From Enoplosus armatus (taxonomy: Eukaryota > Chordata > Actinopteri > Centrarchiformes > Enoplosidae), in contig NC_092190.1 of NCBI RefSeq assembly GCF_043641665.1, positions 24,526,010 through 24,590,009 of the forward strand: a DNA stretch of 64,000 nt. The letters run 5' to 3'. Position 1 is the first letter of the stretch. Each line of letters opens with the position of its first letter. Below the pieces are notes generated by a model. That model had not been told where the DNA came from and did not search any database. It saw only the letters and a list, made by a program, of their open reading frames with translations. The translations under genes and the position numbers were made by a program. Shown here piece after piece: positions 9,616 to 21,600 of this stretch.

Positions 9616-12600
9616 CTGGAAACCACAGTTCATGTACATCAGTGCACTGTTCAACAATTCAGTGTGAGGAATGTAGAAGAATATTTAGATTTTCAAATTC
9701 AGGTAAGAAAAAAACTTATTTAACTTATTGATTACTTATTTGGTTCATTGTGCTTCTCTAGGAAGTTTGCAGGTCCTTATTTCAAAAGCCTTTCTGTTGC
9801 CTTTGAATGTTAGCATGGACGTGATGAAGCTAAAGCAGAGCTACCTTTAAAAGTTTAGACCCATTGTTTAACAGATGTTATTGATAGCGTCTTACCGATT
9901 GCTCTGAATGAGGATCCCTCTATGTGGGAGGCCATCTCCGTGAGACTGCTGGAGCTCATGGCGTACGTCTCAGACGCCATGGAGGACATGCTGGACATGG
10001 ACATGGTCTCAAACTTCATCTCAGCTGCCATGCTGCTGAAGGAGCTGGATTCCATCATGGATGACATCATTGCCTGCTGGGCAGAGGAAGAGAAGGAGGA
10101 GGACTCCTCCACCGTGTGCATTTCTTTCTTCATCATCATGGATGAGCTCATGGATGCTGACGACTCCTTGTGACTCATCATTGATCCTGATGAGGGTAGA
10201 GATGGAAACAGGAAATATGTAAATCTTAAAAATGACCTCAAAGCTATGTCAGAATGTATTCGAATTAGCATGAAATTGGACTAAATCTGCTTGGATACTT
10301 GAGGCAGGTGCTCACCTTTAAGTGCCAGTTGCTGCTCACCGTAGGCTGTGATCTTCATGCGTATGGACCGGAACACCTGTCCAGTGAAGGAGAAGGAGGA
10401 TTTGGATACTCCTCCCTCTGCTGTCATCTCACAGATGTACTCTCCCTGATCACTGTCGGCCAAATCATGGATAAGAAGGCTGCAGGAGCCCTCAGAGTAG
10501 TGCATCTCGAAGCGGCTGCTCTGCGAAAGCCTCCTCCCGTTGACGTACCACACCACCTCCCTGACGCTGCTCTCGCAGACACAGGACATCCTCACTGAGC
10601 CCTCACAGGCCTCTGCTGTTAACTGACTCAGGACCTTGGGAGGTTTTGGGGTTGGGGATTTGACAGTGGGTGGAGACACAACCCTCTTGGGGGACATGAT
10701 GGGAGGAGGAGACTTCATCCTAGCAGGTGATTTGATTCCTTCTGGCTCAGGGGACTTCAAGGCTCTTGGTGATTTGATGCCTGAAGGTTCCGGGGACTTG
10801 ATGCCTTTTGGTGTTTTGATCCCAGCAGGTTCTGGGGACTTCACACCTTTTGGTGTTTTGATTCCTGCAGGTTCTGGAGATTTGACACCCCTAGGTGATT
10901 TTACTTCCTCAGGTTCGGGTGACTTTACTCTATCTGGAGACTTGATTGGTGGTGGTGACTTGAGTCTCGGTTCAGGAGATTTTATACCCCGTGGTGACTT
11001 AACTCCCTCAGGTTCAGGAGATTTGACACTTGGAGCTGGTGATTTCAAGCTGGGTGCTGGAGAGGGTGCTGGAGAGGGTACAGATGGCTCAGGCGACTTG
11101 ATGCTCCGAGGAGATTTAATTCCCTCTGGCTCAGGAGACTTCACACTTGGTGTGGGTGACTTCACACTCGGAGTTGGTGACTTCAAACTCGGAGTTGGTG
11201 ACTTCACACTCGGAGCAGGAGATGTTACACTTGGTTCAGGGGACTTAACGCTTGGAGCTGGTGATTTAATTGAAGGCTCAGGGGACTTGACGCTGGGTTC
11301 TGGTGACTTTACACTGGGAGTGGGTGACTTCATAGATGGCTCAGGGGATTTGACAGCCTTGACCTCCTCTTTGGGGACTGGTCTGCGGATGGTCAAGGTG
11401 AAGTGAGCCTCCTGTCTGCCTGCTGAATTTTCTACCACCACCGTGTAACTGCCCTCATTGGAGGCTGTCACAGAGGAGATCTCCAGGCTGGACTTGTACT
11501 GAGTGGTGGTGACCTGGACGTGGTGAGATGAGACAATGGTTCTGCTCACATGCATCCATGTTACAGTGGGTGCAGGCTCACCATCGATATCACAGGAGAA
11601 TCTGGCCGTCTCTCCCTCTGCAACTGTCACAGACTGGGGCTTGGTGAGGATTCTGGCAGGAAGAGAAGGCTTCACCTTGTGGACAGCAACTTCCTCAGCA
11701 ACAGCAGCAGAAGATGACTTCAGTTTAGCTTCAGATGTGGTGTGTTTCCCAGTTAGAGAAAACTTGTCAGATGAGTAGGAGGAACCAGATGACAGGTATT
11801 CAGTGGAGGCGTACTTGATAGATGAGTCATACCTCTCAGCAGAGGAGTACCTCTCAGAGGAGGCAGCATATCTTTCTCGTGTGACAACCTCATGTGTCTC
11901 GGTTAGCTTAGACTTGCTCTCTTCCACCTCAAAGTGGGTCTGGGAAGCATAGCCAGCTTTGAAGTGGGTAGTGTGGTAGTGGTCAATTCGAGTGACTTCA
12001 GGGACGTATGCTTTGGGAGCTTCCTCATCCCTGCGGCGAGAGGTGAAGGTGGTGTAGCCACCACCTGACACATCAAGGGTGGCATAGTCAGAAGCTTCTC
12101 CCTTAGAGTTAGAGAATACACAGCGGTATGTGCCACTGTCCTCTTCCTGGCAGTCCAGAATAGTGATGGACAAAACACCACTCATGTTACTGAAGATGTA
12201 TTTCTCGCTGCTTTCAGAGATTGCAGTTCCATTGTGGAACCAATTGACCTCAGCCTCTGGCTTGGCTTGGATGTTCAGGGTGAATTTGGTGTCTTGGCCT
12301 ATTGGTATGCGATGAGAGCGCATCCTGACGGTCACACGGGGAGCATGGTCCAGGCTGAAAGGTGTCTGGCTAACCACCTGATATTTTCTCTCAGACTTCA
12401 GAGCAGCCTTCCTGGCCTCATAGCGGGACATGATGTCAAAGCGGGCAGACCGCTCAAACCTGGAGGAGGAGCGGGATGACCTCTCAACAGACCTGATGGG
12501 GCTGGGAGAGCGGGGACGGGTTCTCTCAGGGGTGGGGGACCTCCTTCCCAATATCTCTCCCTCTACTTCCACAGGAGGCCTGGCATGTGGTGGTCTGATC

Positions 12601-15600
12601 AGCTCTGACACTGGACGCATCAGCTCGATGTATGTGGGAGACAGTGACCTTCTCCTTCTCATAAACTGAGAAATAGTGCGTTTCTTCTTTGTCTCAGCAA
12701 CCTCAACAGCCTCATGCCTGACCTCCTGCCTCCTCTCTTCACGTTCCATGGCACAGCGCTCAATGCGGACAGGGCTGCCAGTAGGAGAGGCAGAAAAGCC
12801 AAGCTCCAGTTCATCCTCTAGCATCATTTTCTCTTCCTCTGTTCTCCTCATGGAAAGGTAGTCATCCACAGGCATCAACAGCTCTTCATCACTAAGGTCT
12901 CCCAGAGATCTCCTCCTGGATCTGAAGGAGGCCTCAGATTCAGGAGAGGGTGAACGGCGGGCAGGCCTGACAGTCTCCAGATCATCCAGAGAGAGTTTTG
13001 GAATACGCCATCGTGGCCTGTACTGGTCAGTGATTCTAGGGAGGGGCATGACATAGAACTGCTCCCACCTGGACAGGCGAATACGTCTCTGCCTCTTCTG
13101 CACAATTCTCTCCATTCTCTCTGGAATCTCATACTGGTCTTTCAGCTTTCTGTACCACTTCATGTCAGAGAGAGGCACAAACTGTTTGATAGCTTTGTCC
13201 TCATCCAGAACTCTGGGATCATGAACCATAGGCTCGGGGATCTCATATGGCATGAAGATCCTCCTCTCCTCCTCCAGCTTCTTTGTCTCAGACTTTTCCA
13301 CCGTGATGTCGAACTCACCCTCAACATTCTTGGTGCTCACGGCAGGCTTGTACATCTCTGCAGCAAATTTGAGAGCCTCCTGGGCCGTGGGGTTGAGAGG
13401 TACAAGCTCCTCGGTGGAAACAATCTGCTGAGCCATCTTGTTAGTCTTTTCAATTTGTTTCTGTACGTGTCTGTATTTCTCCTCCTCGCTCTTGTACTCT
13501 CTTCTGGTGTAAGTAAGGCGGTCCACCTTCAGTGTAGCCTGGCAGCTTGCAGAGCCAGCAGAGTTGGTTGCGGTAACCTTGTACACACCAGAGTCCTCAA
13601 GCAGAGTCCCTCTGATGTGCAGGACATGGTAGTCAACGTCCTCCTGTATGACAACGACCTTGGGACCAAACTGTAGTGGATGACCATCCTTCTCCCATTT
13701 CAGAGTAGGAGTTGGGATTCCTGAGACTCTGAGCTCGAAGCGAACACTGTGTCCTTCGACACACTCAACATTAGCCAGCAAACGTTTAAACATGGGCCTC
13801 ATAGTTTCCTCCATCACAGGATGAGGGGTCACAGTGAGACGGGCCTCGCAGCTGTCTTCTCCAAACTTGTTGTGGGCCATGACGGTGTATTCGGCATCAT
13901 CATTCATGTCTAGGTTGTGAATCATCAGCTGGTACAGACCCTTATCACTGGTGAATGTGTACTTGCTGTCATCATCACCTGGCTTAATTCTCTCTCCATT
14001 CTTAAGCCATGTTACATGAGGCTCTGGGTGCACGGTAATAGTGACACCGAAGCGCACATCTTCGCCAATGTAGGCAGTGCGATTGTAGAGAGGCAAAGTG
14101 AACTCTGGCGGTCTCTGCAGGAGTTTAGTCTTGTCGACTCTCCTCCTCAGTTTCTTGATGGAGCGACTGATATAGTGCTCTCTGATGCTCCTCACTGTTT
14201 CAACAAAGAGCTCTCCATAAGCACTGTCCTCTCCATCATCACTCACCACCTTGCATCTGTACACACCATCATCACTCTCTTCAATGTCCTTTACATAGAT
14301 GCTGGCAAAACCATTACTGTAAGTAATTTCATACTTGGGGCTTGGGTGTAGCTGTCGGTTACCAAAGTACCATGACGCCTGTGTACTCTTGTCATAGTTG
14401 GCAATGCTGCAAGTGAATCTGACATGGCCACCTTCCTCAGCTGAGCCATGCATGACTGGACCAGTGCGGAGGCCATGGTACTCAGTTCCAATCTTCACTT
14501 TACCCACAGCCAGTCCTCTCTGGTTCTTGAAGGCGCCACCATAGGCCACACGGGCTACTGATACAATAGTATCTATCTTCTTTATAAGAGTTTGGTAGTA
14601 CCTTCTGTGTCTCAATGTTCTAATGATCTTGTTGCTGACATGCTCAATCTTCATCTTGAGCCATGGGTGCTCCAGAGCCTCATGGGCTGTCATACGGAGC
14701 TTCCTGTCCTTGACTAGAAGTCTGTCCACAAAGTCCATAGCCTCCAGGCTAATGTCCTTAAATGCTTCACTGTCAAAGATGTACTCACAGCTGGAGATGT
14801 TCTCAATCATCTTTGTAGTGGACTCTGCCGCAAATGGATTGAGGCCACTGAGCAGAACATAGGCCATAACACCAACAGACCACATGTCAGTGGCTGTTGT
14901 GACCAGGTCGTGACGATGGACCTCTGGGGCGCAGTACTCCGGAGCTGAGAACAACATTCTGATGTTTTCTCCTGGCACCAGAAGCCTAGCCTGGCCCATC
15001 TCAATAATCTTTATGTTGGTACTTCTCTTTGTGGTGTAGACAATGTTGTCTGGGCGGATATCAAAGTGGCCGAAGTTGTGACTATGCAAGAACTTGAGGG
15101 AAGAGCAGACTTGTCTCAGGTAGCGGACAATCTCTTGCTCTGTAAGCTCAAAGTTGCTGGTGCCAAGGCGCTCAAAGATGTCAACTCCAGAAATGAATTC
15201 AAAGATCAGGATGATCTCGTCCATGCTTTCAAAGTATTCATGTAGGTAGATGATATTCTTGTGCCTTGCTACGTTGAGGGCCTCAATTTCCCTGAGAACC
15301 AACTCACGGTCAGTTCCTTTGACCTTGATGAACTTGGCCATGAAAGTCTTCTTTGTAGCAATCTCAACGCAACGATGGACCACTCCAAACTGGCAACGAG
15401 CAAGTTCCTCAGAGACTATGTACTTGGAGGACAGCTCCTTCACCTTGTAGAACAGAGCCTCCTCTTTGGTGATTTCTCTGGTTTCGTCCACTTCCTCGTC
15501 ATAGTTCCTAATCACAGACTTGTCTTCCTTTGTGGTAATGGGCTCAGTTGGCTCAGAAGGAAGGCTCAGGCCAAACTGGTTTTCAGCGATGACGCGGAAC

Positions 15601-18600
15601 TGGTACTTGGTCTTTCCAAATATGTTGATGATGGTGATGCTGCAGTCAGCGGTCTGTCCAGCACGGATCCACCTGTCAGCAGTGGTGGGACATTTCTCTA
15701 CAATATAGCTAGTGATGTTGCTTCCACCATCATTGGCAGGGGGCTCCCAGGTCAAGATGATGGAGTCTCGAGTAATGTCGCTAACAACGAGTCCCTTTGG
15801 AGCTTCAGGTATGTCAGCCACATCCACCTCAATGGTTTGCTTGTCCATTCCGAACCTGTTCTTTGCAGTGATAATGTAGTAGCCAGTATCATTTCTCTGC
15901 ACTCCCTTCTGGAACACCAGGGAGGTGAAAGACCTGGTGGTGATGACTTGGTAATAAGAAGAGTTGGAGAGGATCTCCTGACCCTTCTGCCAAGTGATTG
16001 CTGGCTCAGGTTTGCCAGAGATGGGGATCTTGATGGTGATGTGATCACCACGGGCAGCATGGACTGCTCCCATTCCCTGGAGCTCCTTGGGCAGGTGGAT
16101 CTTAGCAGGAACTGGAATTATAATAATAAAAAACAGTATATTAGTTTGATATTTATTAAAATTTCTGTTAAGGAATTACACCTACGAACTACTTTTTCTA
16201 GGAAACTTGAACAATACTTATTTTGTTATACCAAAATGATATTGTTACCTTCAACCTCCAGGTTGACTGTTGTCGAGATGGATCCTGAGGAGTTGGTTGC
16301 TCTGACTTGGTACACTGTGGCATCACTCTCATCAGCTGCAGTGATGACCAGCTGGTAGTAGCCTCCCTTGAACTCCTGGGCTTTGATCTTGGTTCCATCT
16401 GCCTGGATCTCCTTTCCACTGCGGTACCATTTCACCACAGGCTTGGGATATCCCACCACCTTGTCATAATAAAAATAACTAAGTTGAATGATTTACTGAA
16501 AAATAACTCAAAACATAGACATCATTGTGTTGACTTTAAAAGTAATGGCATACTTTTCCTACATTGTAGGAAATTCACTTCCCCAGATTCACATGAGAAC
16601 ATCTATATATTAAATATATTAAATCCCTGAGCATCCAGTACAGAGGTCTGTTTGGCCAAGTAGTACAAAGACTGGGAAAGGGGGAAACTCCAACGCTTGA
16701 TTGAATGAAACTGATGTCAATCTTCTCATTTGACTCCGGATCTCCCTTTAACACTTACACTACAATCGCTTGTACTTGTAACTTGACATATTTAGACCTT
16801 CATACATTTAGACTCAGAATCAGAATCAGAAATACTTTACAGCATGTGAATTCTTGAAAGCAAATACAATGTAGTTTAAATAAAGTACCTTAGTGACAAG
16901 GGTGGCATTGGCGTGGTATTTGACAGTCATGTCCCTGATCTCCTCCCTGAATGCAGGAGCACGAGGAGACTGGTCGGACTTGGGGATAATAGGCTCGGAG
17001 ATCTCACTCCAGTCGCTCTCACCGCCCATGTTCTCACACTTGACACGGAACTCATACTCAAAGCCCTCGATCAAGCCCGTGACCTCGTAGTGGGTCTCCA
17101 CGACCTTCTTATTGGTTACTGACATCCACTTGTTCTGCTTCTTCTCACGTTTCTCCAGGTAGTAGTTGGTGATTTTAGCTCCACCATCGCTGCTTGGAGG
17201 CTTCCAGCAGACGACACAGGAGTCCTTGGTGGAGCTGATGATGAAGGGCTGCTGTGGGATGCCAGGTTTTTCTGAGAAATAAACAGGGAATGTTACTGTA
17301 ATGGTCTGTATATTTGTAAAGTTAGTCCTGCCATCTGTGCAATGTAGCTACAAAATAAGAATGGACTTACCAAATGGACTCTTGATGATGACCACTGATG
17401 GGATCTCAAGAGGCTCGCTGACTCCGTACTGGTTCTGGGCAGAGACTCTGAAGTAGTAGCCGGCGCTCTCAATCAGGTTGGGAACACGGCAGGTGGTGCC
17501 AGAAATGGAGGAGGACACCAGGTGCCACTGCTCACCTTCTTTGGCCTCACGCTTCTCCACAATGTAGTTGGTGATCATGGAGCCTCCGTCATCCTTGGGA
17601 ATCTTCCAGCTGATGACAACTGAGCTCTTCAGCAGGGCGTCAACAACCACAGGGCCCTCAGGCATGCATGGTTTATCTGAAAAAATAAAAATAAATAAGG
17701 AATGAGAAACAGCTCTTATATTTTTATCCATATACATAGATCCAGTAATATTTATTTGCTAGTTGAAAGTGGAAACAAATACATGTAACAAATAATATTT
17801 AACTAATATTTACTAAGAATATTTAGAAAATGTTACATGTCTTTAAATATGACATGTCTAAACATATCTAAATTGAAAATTGCCTGGTAAAGGGTTTTCC
17901 ATTATTGACTTTCATTTGAATTTTAAAGATAATATAGATGTCTTCGCTGGCAGGGTTAGGGTTATTATTTGACATTTGAACTGTCTCTCTCAGAAGTCTG
18001 GTGTTACCTTGGATTTCAACACGTAGCACAGTGTCGATGGTTCCGAACACATTGCTGAGCTGCACTTTGTAGCGGCCAGCATTGGTCTTCCTCTGGACGT
18101 TCCTCACCACCAGGTGGGTGTAGCTTTCAGTGTTTTCAATAATCACATTCTCGGACGCATTCAGAGGCTTCTTGCCATAGAACCACATGATCTGGGGTAT
18201 GGGACGTCCAATGTAGACAACATGGAGGCGAAGGCTGGTGCCAGCCCCGGCGAAGTACTTCTCCTTCAGAGGGAAGCCAGGGTGGAACTGGGGCGCCGCC
18301 TGCAGGCGCAGTTTGCCACTGGTCTCAATCTCTCCAGCCTCGTTGACGGCCCTGCAAGTGTACAGGCCCTCGTCTTCCTGCTCGTCCGTCAGGATGCTGA
18401 GGGAGTGGTTCCGGCCATCTGAGCTCATCTTGTACTTACGGCTCTGGATCAGTTCCTTGCCGTAGCGGTACCACTTGATCTCAGGCAAAGGTCTGCCGAT
18501 GATGCCACAGGTGAGCGTGCCGGACTGGCCAAGCTTGGTGATTACATCTTGGATTTCTTCCTTCAAAGCTGGAGCTTCACCAACTGCAGAAACATCAGCA

Positions 18601-21600
18601 AAGTTTGATTTAAATCTAAATCTTTTAGCATGCTGAAAATCAAACATTTAAAAAACATAAAATGAATTTCACATGATTTAGTGTGTAACATTGTATGAGA
18701 TTTATTTAGCTTCTGTTAGCTGATCGCAACATTTTGATTGAACTAATGTAAATACGTTTTAAACAAATGTCACCCAAATGCTACTGTGACGAGGACATTC
18801 TGTTTGCTGGGATCTGAACTCTGCAGCAGCTCACCGCTCAGTTTGGTCTTGATGCCCATGGGCGTGCGACGAGGTCGGCTGAGTCCAGTCTCATTTTCAG
18901 CTATGATTCTGAACTCATACTCGGTGGCCTCCATCAAGCCGCCCATGGTGAACTGACGATCCTTGGAGCGCTCCTTGTTGCATTTCTTCCAGGCGCTCTC
19001 TCCAGCCTGCCTGAACTCAATCCAGTAGCCAAGAATCTCCTTGCCACCGTCCTGCTCGGGCCTGAGCCAGTGGATGGTAATGCAGTCTTTGGTGATGGAG
19101 ATGACGTCGATCTCTCCTGGTTGGCTTGGTTTGTCTAAGAGACAGATAGGAGATTAATACTCATGGAGAAACTAAGTAAAAGTATTGTGGAATTGATATA
19201 AAATCAGTTCTTAAATTCGTTCTACACAATCTGACAAATCAACTTAAATTAACATGGGCTCAGAGCAAAACAGCCCTTCAAATTCAACGTAATCTTAAAT
19301 TTTCAATGTCTTGTCTTCTTATTCTACTTAGTTTCATCAATGTATTCATGCAGGAATAGGCGTCATGTTACTGTTACTCACCAAATGGATCTTTGCAGAC
19401 CACAGACTCTGAAGTAGGACCAGGCTCGCTCTGACCAATGTCGTTCTGAGCCACCACCCTGAACATGTACTCTGCATCGGGAATGAGACCAGTGACGTTG
19501 TACATGGTGGTGGTGATGTGGGTCTTGTTGTGGCGGACCCATTTCTCTGTCGATACCTCCCTCCTTTCCACGTAGTATCCTGTGACGCGGGATCCTCCAT
19601 CATCCCGGGGCCGGGCCCAGGACAGAGACACTGCTGATTTAGCCACGTCCATGATCTCCGGTGGGTTGCTGGGAGGTTCTGGTGGGCCTGAAGGTAAAGC
19701 ACATTGTTAGTGAAATCAATAATTACGACACTGATTGACATCAGCATTACTGATGTACATTGTGTTTAATATGTATTTCTAATCAGAACACAGCAATGTG
19801 TCTATTAAGTAAATTGCTTTTGGCCAACATGTACACAAGCAACTTTTGATTAGTGACAACATCATAAATACTCACAAAGTGGTGTCTTTGGCGCGACAGA
19901 GTCATCAGACTTGAGAGATCTGCTGACGCCGAACTGGTTCTCGGCGGAAACCCTGAAGTGGTACTCAACATTCTCCTTCAGACCCTTCACTACCAGAGAG
20001 GTCTCAGTTACCCGGGCATCCACTGTATACCAGGCGGCCTTGGGTACCTCCCGCCTTTCCACAATGTATCCCAGGATGTCGGAGCCGCCATCATCTGATG
20101 GTGGCCTCCAGCTGACCCGGACTGATCTGACCTGAATGTCGTCAAACTCCAGAGGTCCTTCGGGGGCATCAGGGCGACCGATCACCTTCACCTGGAGGGG
20201 GGAGATATATAGACAGTTAAGTTCCAACCAGTCCAATGATTCCAATGTATTTTTTTCTTTTCTTTTTGATACTGAAGTACATTTTATTTTAAGTCGCATG
20301 TCAACAAAATGTGCCAGATGAGCCGCTCACCTTGATGTACACGGCCTTCCTGCCGCATTTGTTCTCCAGCACAAGGTTGTAGGTACCGGTGTCATCTTTG
20401 TGTGCTTCTTTGATGACCAGCTCGGTGATGTCATCATGGGTGGCTATCATGGCCCGGTGGGAGATATCATGACCATCTTTGGTCCACTTGCATGTAGGGA
20501 TGGGTTTACCCTTGATGGTCACAGATAGACGGATGACTCCGCCCTGCCGCACCACATAGCCCTCCTCGTATTTACGATCGAGCTCATAGTCTGGATAATC
20601 TGAAGGAGACACACATTAGATTTTTGTCAAATAAATTACAGATTTAGACAAAAGAGAAAAAATGCATTTTAAATCACTAATTACAGTATGAACTGAAACA
20701 GTAAATAATGGAATTATGTTTTATTACCAAGCATCTCCTGGACTTTAACCACTCCAGGAATCTCAGCGGGCTCTCCGGAACCACCAGCGTTGCAGGCGAT
20801 GACCCTGAACTTGTACTCGGCACCCTGGGGCATGTGGGTGAGAGTGTACTCGCACATCTTGGTGGGCGTCGTGTTGCACAGTGTCCATTCCACCTGGTCC
20901 ACCTTCTGCATCTCGATCAAGTAGCCAGTAATGATAGAACCACCCTCTTCTTCAGGCGCCAACCAGGCCAGAGAGACTGAAGTCCTGGTGGTATCTGTGA
21001 CTCTGGGCTGAACTGGAGGACCTGGAGGTTCTGTTCAACAACACAGTTTGGTAAATATACTGACTCCACACTGGTAAAGATTCATCTAAAATAGGTGGTG
21101 AGGGTTTCATGAATAAAGCCCATTAAATGTCATTACAGCAGTACAGCAGTTACACGTACCGATGGGATCCATGGCGATGGTGATGGTGGAGCTCTCGCTG
21201 GGTTTGCCGGCTCCTCTTGAGTTGATGGCGGTGATACGGTGTTCGTACTCCAGGCCCTCTATCAGGCCAGAGGAGCGGTACCTGGTCATGGTGACGGGGT
21301 TCTTGTTGACCCTCATCCACCTGTCAGAACGGGCCTCTTTACGTTCGATGATGTAGCCTGCAATGGTGGAGCCACCGTTGTCCTCGGGTGGTCGCCAGGT
21401 CAGAGTCATGCCCTCGTGGGTGACATCAAGCACCTCTGGTCTGCTTGGAGGTCCAGGAATGGCTACGCAGGAACAACAGATGGATTAAAAGATGAATGAC
21501 AGCAGGGCAGTCGTAAGGCAACTATCCACAAAGTAATAGACAGGATTCACTGAGCCTCTGAATTGTTGGAGCTTACACATTACATTTGAACATACCACCT

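Noticed and set aside
9423..9731. Plus-strand open frames opposite the last titin exon
   Set aside because: They are antisense to the M10 Ig, whose frame and splice sites are clear.
10187..10315. Hidden exon for M7-M9 between the kinase exon and the Met/Ser exon
   Set aside because: Only 129 bases of intron with clear donor and acceptor; far too short for an Ig module.
10636..11406. Plus-strand open frame of 256 codons opposite the KSP repeat
   Set aside because: Mirror of the repeated codons of titin. It has no start context or domain, and the titin frame is well supported.
15261..16358. Plus-strand open frame of 365 codons opposite the titin kinase region
   Set aside because: It crosses a titin exon, an intron and part of the next exon and has no domain; a codon-bias shadow.
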